From Actinomycetota bacterium (GTDB lineage: Bacteria; Actinomycetota; Humimicrobiia; Humimicrobiales; Humimicrobiaceae): 5,319 nt of DNA. The notes below the pieces were generated by a model. It was not told the origin of the DNA. It did not search any database and saw only the letters and a list, made by a program, of their open reading frames with translations. The position numbers were made by a program, and so were the translations under genes. Location of the stretch: contig JADHVM010000081.1 in assembly GCA_016783985.1 (NCBI GenBank), forward strand, positions 1 to 5,319, written 5' to 3'. Below, piece by piece: positions 1-4,650 of the stretch (the stretch's first letter is position 1; each line of letters begins with the position of its first letter).

Positions 1-1
1 A

Positions 2-226
2 TCAATATTGAAAGAAAGTACTGGAAAAAATTATTATGTAATGCCTGTTATTGTATTCCCGGGCTGGTTTGTCAAACCAATGCCTGAAAATTTAAAAAAA
101 CTAATATGGATATTAAACCCGGAAGCGTTGCCATCTTTTATTAGCAATGAACCGAAAACAATAGATGAAAGCGATATTCATCTGGCAGCTTTTCATATTT
201 CTAGATATATTAGAATGTACAATTAA
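2..226 (+). CDS. NERD (nuclease-related domain) protein, C-terminal part, 5' end outside window
   Basis: The reading frame is open from the left window edge to the TAA at 224-226, so the gene begins outside the window. About 74 residues are visible. They contain the motif VMPVIVFPGWFV, a 'WILNPEALPSFISNEP' segment and a closing 'LAAFHISRYIR', which match the C-terminal part of the NERD domain (typically PVVvFPGWfV, then LNPKaLpkFIenEP, then LaaFHLsRYIR). NERD is a restriction-endonuclease-like fold found in many bacterial proteins of poorly known, probably DNA-processing function. Catalytic residues would lie upstream and cannot be checked. A TTG at 8 is only an internal leucine codon, not a start. 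The domain ends almost exactly where an Ig-like sequence begins in another frame (from about 213), so this gene is either naturally complete here or truncated/frameshifted at a junction. Family assignment is by remembered motif. Confidence 0.75.
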   Translation, partial: SILKESTGKNYYVMPVIVFPGWFVKPMPENLKKLIWILNPEALPSFISNEPKTIDESDIHLAAFHISRYIRMYN

Positions 227-407
227 AGTTTATTATAAGTCTGGTCCAAGTAGTTCTAATGGTTTAGAGCCTAAAAATTCTGATGGAAATGGAAACTACA
301 CCTGGTCATGGAAAGTGGGTACAAGAACCACCCCCGGAGATTGGAAAATTGTACTAAAAGCCGAAGGAGCGGGACAGATAGAAACTTATTTTACAGTAAT
401 GGAATAA
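213..407 (+). pseudogene. Ig-like beta-sandwich domain fragment, lacking its own start
   Basis: This frame encodes ECTIKVYYKSGPSSS, then a Gly-Asn-rich turn, then YTWSWKVGTRTTPGDWKI and ends in ETYFTVME with TAA at 405-407. The pattern (C-T-I-x-V-x-Y-K-S-G-P-S ... W-x-W-K-V-G-x-R-T-T-P-G-x-W) is a recurrent Ig-like/bacterial surface-domain signature usually found at the C-terminus of larger secreted or nuclease-associated proteins. Recognisable similarity begins at about 213, overlapping the last codons of the NERD frame, and no convincing start codon or ribosome site precedes it. An ATG at 165 would read through the NERD coding region and is not credible. It is best read as the 3' fragment of another gene joined to NERD by deletion, or as the distal part of a NERD-Ig fusion broken by a frameshift near 210-215. 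Confidence 0.6.
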
Positions 408-650
408 AAGATAGTAAAAAAAGATGGCGTTAGTTATATCTGCGAGAAATGTGGTAATGAGATGTTTAAATTTTCAGTAAAAGATAAGAATCTATTTACC
501 GCTGATGATCCTTTTATATAAAGAAAATATTTAAATACTATAGATCCCAATGGACCTTATTATACTTGTCAATTTTGTTGCACAATTCACAAAGGCTATT
601 ATACAAATGGTGGGTTAGATATTGATTTTAGATCACTGAACAAAGTATAA
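408..650 (+). pseudogene. Zinc-ribbon-like remnant with an in-frame stop
   Basis: Directly after the Ig-like fragment, and in the same frame, an 80-codon stretch reads ...GVSYICEKCGNEMFKF..., then a TAA at 519-521, then RKYLNTIDPNGPYYTCQFCCTIHKG... ending in TAA at 648-650. The two Cys-X2-Cys knuckles (441-452 and 567-578) lie on either side of the internal stop and together look like a four-cysteine zinc-binding module. No start codon is present at its upstream end. The combination of missing start, internal stop and preserved CxxC pairs suggests a decayed small zinc-ribbon gene or a decayed C-terminal extension of the preceding Ig-like protein. No specific family is recognised. Confidence 0.5.
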
Positions 651-862
651 GCTAAGAAATGATTTTAAAAACAGATTTTGTATATAGAAATGTATCCCAC
701 ACCTATTTTCATCGCTTCTATGGGCATTTTAGGGCTTTATATTTAACTGTTTTAGCTACCCAGTTAAAAATTGCTTAAAAGAAAGAATTTTTCTTGATGT
801 GTGTTTACCTTTTTGATATATTTATAATTGTCTTTAGAGCAGGAGGCAACTTTCAGAAACTA
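651..862. other. Non-coding stretch with one stem-loop
   Basis: No ORF with coding character is seen on either strand. The only clear structure is an inverted repeat, TTTAACTG at 742-749 and CAGTTAAA at 761-768, with an 11-base loop. It is AT-rich and not followed by a convincing U-tract on either strand, so a terminator role is doubtful. A smaller hairpin (TTTCAG/CTGAAA, 851-868) runs into the edge of the following repeat. Confidence 0.5.
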
Positions 863-962
863 CTGAAATTTACAAACAAAAGAATGTAATAAGTAAGTTA
901 AATTTCTGAAAAATCCCTTAGAAAAGTTCTAAGGCAGGGCCCCGAGATACTAAGTAGCCTAA
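863..962. repeat. 100-bp direct repeat, copy 1
   Basis: This block matches 2529-2629 with four substitutions and a one-base length difference in an A/T run near its left edge. It starts at CTGAAATTTACAAAC and ends at AAGTAGCCTAA, after which the two copies diverge abruptly. It contains a perfect 8-bp hairpin (916-934) and a GGGCCC palindrome just to its right. It has no coding potential. The repeat lies outside the attC site at 1044, and its partner lies outside the attC site at 2436, so the pair brackets the methyltransferase cassette in direct orientation. The identity of the element is unknown to me; a small mobile repeat or a recurring non-coding cassette segment are both possible. Confidence 0.9.
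909..934 (-). terminator. Terminator-like hairpin in repeat copy 1
   Basis: Read on the minus strand, CCTTAGAA and TTCTAAGG form a perfect 8-bp stem with a 3-base CTT loop. It is followed two bases later by five T residues. It lies downstream of the methyltransferase cassette and would end minus-strand transcription. The stem is AT-rich, so efficiency may be modest. Confidence 0.5.
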
Positions 963-1043
963 AGCGTGAGCCAGGGCAAAAGATAACTTGGAGTTTATTT
1001 TTTCTTAAAGAATTATTTTATATGTCTTCTACCACTTTTTGCT

Positions 1044-1107
1044 GTATAACGAACGAGCTCAGCCGCCGGACGCCATGTGCCCGGTCGGCTGCAGGGACTT
1101 GTTGGGC
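1044..1107 (-). other. Integron attC site of the methyltransferase cassette
   Basis: On the minus strand the site begins with the R'' core GCCCAAC (1107-1101), directly after the TAG stop of the methyltransferase, and ends with the R' core GTTATAC (1050-1044). Between them lies a GC-rich imperfect palindrome: CAGCCG-A-CCGG pairs with CCGG-CGGCTG, leaving one unpaired A on one arm and an 11-base terminal loop. Outside this stem, AAC[A]A faces GTTCGTT with an unpaired spacer. A core pair, an imperfect stem with an extrahelical base and a variable terminal loop are the defining architecture of attC sites, which IntI recombines as folded single strands between the G and TT of R'. The length of 64 bp is near the minimum seen in mobile integrons. 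Its base composition contrasts sharply with its surroundings. Confidence 0.85.
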
Positions 1108-2320
1108 CTATTTTACATTTACCGTGATGTATTGGGGCTTTGATCCAATGTTTTCAAACCAACAAATTCCTTCAGAAACTAAGTCAATAGCAAGTCTAAA
1201 TATTCCAATATCACTAAATCTTATGGCGATAGTTTTATCAATCGTTTCGCCCGGTGCTGTGAGACTTGTAAAATCATGTCTTGAAAAATCAAGATTAAGT
1301 AAATTATTGGCTTCATCATATAGGTGCGTTCCTATCTTCACTACCCCAATATAATTAATATTTTTATTAAGCCATTTTGCACTCCCATTGTTGGAAATTC
1401 TTATTGATAGATTCAGGACTTCGCCGGCCATGATAGAAAAGATTTTGTTATCGATAGAAATGGAATGAGAGAGCCCTATATGACTTCTACTGTCAGGGGT
1501 AAATTCGCCCTTGTATAAGAAAAAGATCGTCTTATTGGTCATCACGTTACGGATGTTATCAAAAATATTTTTTTCCAATTCCGCATTCTGTCTCTTGCTT
1601 ATCAATGATTGATACTGATTTAACGACATTCCCATATCACACAGCAGCTTGCATTTAATGTCAGTGAACCCGCTCTTTTTTGCGATATAAAAAATCTCAG
1701 TGATGTCGATATCGTTCTCCAAGACATTGTAATTTTTCATTTCATATTGTGATTGTGGGCTTTGAGAGTGAAACTTTCCTGGTTCGCTGAAACCAGCAAC
1801 TCCCCCTTTTTTCAGTACTCGAGCAAGTTCCGAAATTACTTCATCTTGATTTGGTATATGATGAAAGGCGTCTAAACAAATAATTCTATCAACAGACTCA
1901 TCAGGAAGATCTATCTTGTGTCCATTAAAATGCAAAAATAAAGGTTCCGAAACAAGGTTGCCTATAATTGGAAATTCTGCAAACAGACGCCTGCCAATTT
2001 CGAGCGCAGTTTTTGAAGCATCACAAGATATTGTCTGACACTGCAATTGATTCAGAAAGCGTGAAAACCAGCATGTCCCAGCGCCAAATTCTAAGACTGT
2101 CATGGTCTTTCCAAGACGCAATTCAGACAATAAAAGCCCCATATTCTGCAATAGTTCCGGTGTTTCAAGCAAAAAGCTAAAAGGCTTGGCCATTTGAGGG
2201 GTTGGATCAGATATTGATTTGAAATAGTTATCTGCCGTCAGGCATAACTCCTCAACTGTTAATTTTTTAATAAGATCTTTTGGATTAATCATATATTTGG
2301 TCTCCACTTAATAGGCCCAA
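1050..2320 (-). mobile_element. Integron gene cassette carrying a methyltransferase
   Basis: Read on the minus strand, the cassette starts with TTGGGC (2320-2315) and ends at the G of the R' core of its own attC (1050). Its first six bases are complementary to the R'' core GCCCAAC of that attC, as expected for a cassette that circularises. One gene fills nearly all of it, in the usual cassette orientation, with very little leader and no gap before attC. It has no internal promoter that I can see and would rely on upstream transcription. No integron integrase gene is present in the window. The gene and its attC look richer in G+C than the rnpB-side genes, consistent with acquisition from elsewhere. 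Confidence 0.82.
1108..2292 (-). CDS. SAM-dependent methyltransferase with C-terminal Ig-like domain, cassette-borne
   Basis: The 394-residue protein has a class I Rossmann-type methyltransferase domain: motif I is VLEFGAGTCWFS (about 66-77), the ribose-binding acidic residue is in CDAS (D91), and the motif IV region is DRIICLDAFHHI (135-146), followed by ELARVLKKGGVAGFSEPG (155-172), typical of the Methyltransf_11 group. Residues about 280-394 form a separate beta-rich domain with NNGSAKW, GTHLYDE, LDFSRHDF, APGE and LVSEGICWFENIGS. Such a domain is appended to methyltransferases and glycosyltransferases in cell-surface polysaccharide loci, so a role in modifying a glycan or lipid-linked sugar is a reasonable inference; the substrate is unknown. 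I chose the ATG at 2292-2290 because GGAG lies nine bases upstream. A GTG at 2307 would add five residues but overlaps that ribosome site. The TAG stop touches the attC core. The gene is intact. Transcription probably comes from outside the cassette. Confidence 0.85.
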   Translation of the reverse strand: MINPKDLIKKLTVEELCLTADNYFKSISDPTPQMAKPFSFLLETPELLQNMGLLLSELRLGKTMTVLEFGAGTCWFSRFLNQLQCQTISCDASKTALEIGRRLFAEFPIIGNLVSEPLFLHFNGHKIDLPDESVDRIICLDAFHHIPNQDEVISELARVLKKGGVAGFSEPGKFHSQSPQSQYEMKNYNVLENDIDITEIFYIAKKSGFTDIKCKLLCDMGMSLNQYQSLISKRQNAELEKNIFDNIRNVMTNKTIFFLYKGEFTPDSRSHIGLSHSISIDNKIFSIMAGEVLNLSIRISNNGSAKWLNKNINYIGVVKIGTHLYDEANNLLNLDFSRHDFTSLTAPGETIDKTIAIRFSDIGIFRLAIDLVSEGICWFENIGSKPQYITVNVK

Positions 2321-2436
2321 CGATTCGGCTAAGCGGTTTGCGAGCAATCAATACCAAAAGATTTCAGTGATTCTAAAACAATTTAAAATCAGAAAAATCA
2401 TGCGGGGCCAAATCTGCCTTCAGCTGATTGTTATAC
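2315..2436 (-). other. Upstream integron attC site, long VCR-like form
   Basis: On the minus strand this 122-bp site opens with the core GTATAAC (2436-2430) and closes with GTTGGGC (2321-2315). The arms are only imperfectly complementary: AACAATC faces GATCGTT-like sequence, GCTGAAG faces the complement of GGCTAAG, and the inner part GATTTTTCTGATTT faces GAATCACTGAAATC. This loose long hairpin resembles the roughly 120-bp repeats of large chromosomal integrons more than compact class 1 cassettes. The mismatched pair of core sites is informative: this R'' complements TTATAC while this R' belongs to the inserted TTGGGC cassette. The call rests on core logic plus partial folding and would be weaker without the site at 1044-1107. 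Confidence 0.7.
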
Positions 2437-2473
2437 AATTTTTTTAACCTTTAAACAGTTCAAAACTAAATAT

Positions 2474-2501
2474 ATTTTATAATAAATCGTTTAGTATGCA
2501 A
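2474..2501 (-). promoter_or_regulatory. Candidate promoter upstream of the cassette
   Basis: The minus strand shows TTGCAT (2501-2496), a 16-base spacer and TAAAAT (2479-2474), with an AT-rich discriminator. It lies between the terminator-like hairpin of repeat copy 2 and the upstream attC, so it could drive the promoterless methyltransferase gene about 180 bases downstream. The AT-rich background makes chance matches common. Confidence 0.3.
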
Positions 2502-2528
2502 ATACAACTAGAAAAAACATCTTGATAG

Positions 2529-2629
2529 CTGAAAATTTACAAACGAAAGAATGTAATAAGTAAGTTAAATTTCTGAAAAATCCCTTAGAAAAGTTCTAAG
2601 GCAGGGCCCCAAGATATCAAGTAGCCTAA
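2529..2629. repeat. 100-bp direct repeat, copy 2
   Basis: This is the second copy of the element at 863-962, in the same orientation, with substitutions near its left end and within the segment after GGGCCCC. The match stops after GTAGCCTAA. Copy 2 continues into sequence not shared with copy 1, in which AGTAGCC and GGC...TACT could form an extra imperfect stem at the junction. It lies between rnpB and the upstream attC. Recombination between the two copies would delete both attC sites and the methyltransferase cassette. Confidence 0.9.
2576..2601 (-). terminator. Terminator-like hairpin in repeat copy 2
   Basis: This is the same 8-bp stem (CCTTAGAA/TTCTAAGG), 3-base loop and following T-run as in copy 1, read on the minus strand. 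It lies about 280 bases downstream of the rnpB 3' end and would insulate the cassette from rnpB read-through. Confidence 0.5.
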
Positions 2630-2878
2630 GGCTATTCTACTAAAAGGTACTACGGGATGCAAGTCAGATTGAAGTGTGCTATTTATACGGGAGTCAGTAC
2701 AAACAACCAAGCAGAAATAGAGCTAAATAATTCTTGTACTAAATAGAAAAAATAAATTGAAAAATTGCATATCTCCTGTATAATTAAATCTGTACAATTA
2801 AGCTCTTGCAGTGTAAAAACTGTAAGAATCTCTTGAGAAATATACCCTATCTAGTTGGCTTATAAGATAAAAAATAGT
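2630..2878. other. Non-coding stretch between repeat copy 2 and rnpB
   Basis: No ORF with coding character is present. A plus-strand promoter-like pair, TTGAAA (2757-2762) and TATAAT (2779-2784) with a 16-base spacer, is the best sigma-70 match in the window. It points toward the 3' end of rnpB, with no gene downstream in that direction. On the minus strand the same bases read ATTATACAG, which resembles the TTATAC cassette start seen at 1049. A run of six T residues follows the rnpB P1 stem on the minus strand (about 2869-2874) and may mark transcript ending. Confidence 0.4.
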
Positions 2879-3268
2879 TGGAGTTAGCCTGTAAGCCGAG
2901 TTCTGTACTACCTATATTAAAATATAAGCAGCAGTGGTCATCTATCTAGGACAAATATTACTAATTGCCTCTAGCAGCCTCACCCGGAAGAAAGGAGGAC
3001 TACCTTATATCTTCCCTATTTGGCCTTGCTCCGGATACGGTTTACCAAGCCAGTCTGTCACCAGACTGCTGGTGAGCTCTTACCTCGCCTTTTCACCCTT
3101 ACCAGAACTTATAAAATTATAAGTATATTTCTGGCGGTATATTTTCTGTGGCACTATCGCTAAGATTAGTTTTTCAACCAATCCCACTGGGTGTTACCCA
3201 GCATCCTGCCCTTGGAGCTCGGACTTTCCTCGCAAATAAAAATTTGCGCGACCACTCAACTAACTCCA
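2879..3268 (-). ncRNA. rnpB: RNase P RNA, bacterial type A
   Basis: This is the catalytic RNA of ribonuclease P, which removes 5' leaders from pre-tRNAs. On the minus strand the universal core is clear: GAGGAAAGTCCGAGCTCC at 3231-3214 (P4 5' strand), then GGGCAGGATGCTGG and TAACACCCAG, then GTGCCACAGAAAATATACC within 3154-3133, then GGTGAAAAGGCGAGGTAAGA, GGTAAACC, and near the 3' end ACAGAACTCGGCTTAC at 2906-2891 (P4 3' strand). The ends are set by a perfect 9-bp P1 helix pairing TGGAGTTAG (3268-3260) with CTAACTCCA (2887-2879), giving about 390 nt, normal for type A. It follows the ribonuclease HI gene in the same direction, a linkage seen in some anaerobic lineages. Transcription probably starts close to the P1 5' strand. 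Exact mature ends are inferred. Confidence 0.96.
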
Positions 3269-3273
3269 GATAT

Positions 3274-3301
3274 ATATTACTGCTATTGCGCAAAAAATCA
3301 A
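3274..3301 (-). promoter_or_regulatory. Probable rnpB promoter
   Basis: The minus strand has TTGATT (3301-3296), a 16-base spacer and TAATAT (3279-3274). The predicted start falls about six bases further on, at the first bases of the P1 helix of RNase P RNA, which is the expected position for rnpB transcription. Confidence 0.55.
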
Positions 3302-3304
3302 CTC

Positions 3305-3335
3305 TTTTATGCGAGACACTTTTTTATGCGAGACA
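3305..3335. repeat. Tandem 14-bp direct repeat upstream of the rnpB promoter
   Basis: TTTTATGCGAGACA occurs at 3305-3318 and again at 3322-3335, a 17-base period, between the ribonuclease HI stop codon and the candidate rnpB -35 box. It could be a binding site, an upstream promoter element or a simple local duplication. I do not recognise it. Confidence 0.7.
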
Positions 3336-3356
3336 TCATATACTCAAATATTGATG

Positions 3357-3821
3357 TCAATCTTTTATTGTACCAAAACTTATATTAGACTCACCTTCAT
3401 AAGAAAGTTCCTTCTTATCCAGTGCTAAATTTACCAGTTTATCAGCTTCTTTATTTTTATCCCTGGATATTAAACGCAAGTCTACCAGATTATATTTACT
3501 AAGTTTTTTATTTATATTCATGTAAATCTTTAAAATATTTTTATCCTTTATCTTCCAGATCTTCTTGATTTGATTATGCACAAGCTTACTGTCAGTAAAT
3601 AATATAATTTTATTAACATTATACTTATCCAACAAATCTAAAACCTTGTCCAGTGCAAAATATTCAGCCATATTATTAGTATATTTACCAATATATGAGC
3701 TTAACTTCTCTATTATATTCCCTTTATTATCATAAATTACAGCACCAACAGCAGAAGGCCCTGGATTCCCCCTGGAACCACCATCGAAATAAATTTTTAA
3801 ATAATTATAGTCTTCTCCCAT
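3357..3821 (-). CDS. Ribonuclease HI family protein
   Basis: The 154-residue protein cleaves the RNA strand of RNA-DNA hybrids in the cytoplasm, acting in primer removal and R-loop resolution. All four metal-binding acidic positions of the RNase HI fold are visible: D13 in YFDGGSRGNPGP, E53 in TNNMAEY, D77 in LFTDSKLV and D127 in ISRDKNKEADKLVNLALD. The DGGSRGNPGP and NNMAEY forms mark the short bacterial/archaeal-type RNase HI rather than the E. coli rnhA type with a basic protrusion. The ATG at 3821 follows AAGGAG (3833-3828) with a six-base gap, a strong ribosome site. It lies 49 bases after the zinc-ribbon gene and just before rnpB in the same direction, so it is likely the last protein gene of that operon. 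The C-terminal tail (about 20 residues after ALD) is not conserved. Confidence 0.92.
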   Translation of the reverse strand: MGEDYNYLKIYFDGGSRGNPGPSAVGAVIYDNKGNIIEKLSSYIGKYTNNMAEYFALDKVLDLLDKYNVNKIILFTDSKLVHNQIKKIWKIKDKNILKIYMNINKKLSKYNLVDLRLISRDKNKEADKLVNLALDKKELSYEGESNISFGTIKD

Positions 3822-3870
3822 AAAAAACTCCTTGAAACTTTTTATTTTACCTGATCTTCATTCTTCCTTG

Positions 3871-4650
3871 CTAAGAATCAATTTGTGATTTTATTATATC
3901 AACTTCATCTCTATCTACTATCAGCATCCTTCCACATAAAGAACACTTATATAATTTATCTAAATCTTTCATTTTCTCAGTTTCCCTCGAGGGTATCTTC
4001 ATATTACAAACATCACAGAATCCATCCTTTAAAACACCAATCGCAATACCACCTTTTTTATTTTTTAAAATCTCATATTTTTTAATATATTCTTTTGGTA
4101 TTTTTGATATAACAATTTTTCTCTTTTTTTCCAAGCCTTTAAGACTATCTTTTATAACTTTTATCCTGGCTTTAATATTCTCTTTAAGCTCAGTTATTTG
4201 TATCTCTATTTCTTTCTTTTCATCCTCAACTTCTTTTACTTCTTTAATTTTATCATCTATAACTATCATAATTTCCAGTATTTTATTTTCAATTTCATCA
4301 TTATTTGCTTTTAATATCTTAATTTCATCCTGGTAATTTACCAGCTCCTTAGAACTGGTTATTGTTCCACTAAAAAGCATTTCTTCATTTCTTTTTATCT
4401 TTCCATTTTGAGTTGCAACTGAGTCCTCCATTTTTTTCTGCTTATGTTTTAAATCATCATAATTTTTATTAAGTGAGTTTAAATCACTATTTATTTTCTC
4501 TAATTTTTCTTTTAATAATACCAGTTTTTTATTCCCTGCCAGTGCCTTAGTTTCATTTACCTTTCTGTCTGTAATATTTTCAAGAAATTGCAGCTCCAAT
4601 AAATCAAGAATATTAAAACCTAATTCATTCAATACAATACCCCCACTCAT
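3871..4650 (-). CDS. Coiled-coil C4 zinc-ribbon protein (DUF164/CdsZ-like)
   Basis: The protein has up to 259 residues. A long highly charged Lys/Glu-rich coiled coil spans about 15-190. It contains the family marker MLFSGTITSSKELVNYQDEI (about 91-110), corresponding to the usual 'lysGtitnpKEL..lq.Ei'. A C-terminal zinc ribbon has C212-x2-C215, a 20-residue spacer and C236-x2-C239. Members are proposed nucleic-acid-binding or adaptor proteins (H. pylori HP0958/FlgZ is a relative); the role in this organism is unknown. The ATG at 4650 overlaps the upstream Nif3 gene by 26 bases and has a weak AGG site. A TTG at 4632, preceded by GGGGG and giving a shorter overlap with the Nif3 stop, is a credible alternative start. 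The overlap implies translational coupling with Nif3. Gene order Nif3, zinc ribbon, RNase HI is common in clostridia-like genomes. Confidence 0.88.
   Translation of the reverse strand: MSGGIVLNELGFNILDLLELQFLENITDRKVNETKALAGNKKLVLLKEKLEKINSDLNSLNKNYDDLKHKQKKMEDSVATQNGKIKRNEEMLFSGTITSSKELVNYQDEIKILKANNDEIENKILEIMIVIDDKIKEVKEVEDEKKEIEIQITELKENIKARIKVIKDSLKGLEKKRKIVISKIPKEYIKKYEILKNKKGGIAIGVLKDGFCDVCNMKIPSRETEKMKDLDKLYKCSLCGRMLIVDRDEVDIIKSQIDS

Noticed and set aside
742..768. Stem-loop as an intrinsic terminator for the left-hand genes
   Set aside because: The stem is AT-rich, the loop is long and no uninterrupted T-run follows on the plus strand.
863..962. Repeat as a known riboswitch, a group I or II intron end, or a TnpB guide-RNA scaffold
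   Set aside because: I could not match the conserved cores of these RNAs (for example group II domain V or the group I P7 strands), and no transposase, TnpB or intron protein is nearby.
1022..1354. Plus-strand ORF of 110 codons across the attC and the end of the methyltransferase
   Set aside because: It is the reverse shadow of the methyltransferase and a hairpin site, with no ribosome site and no domain-like pattern.
863..2629. Repeats as a CRISPR array or as terminal repeats of a transposon
   Set aside because: There are only two copies about 1.57 kb apart, in direct orientation, with no spacers and no transposase or target duplication between or beside them.
2934..3388. Plus-strand ORFs over the rnpB region
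   Set aside because: They lie on the complement of a well-supported RNase P RNA gene and its promoter region.
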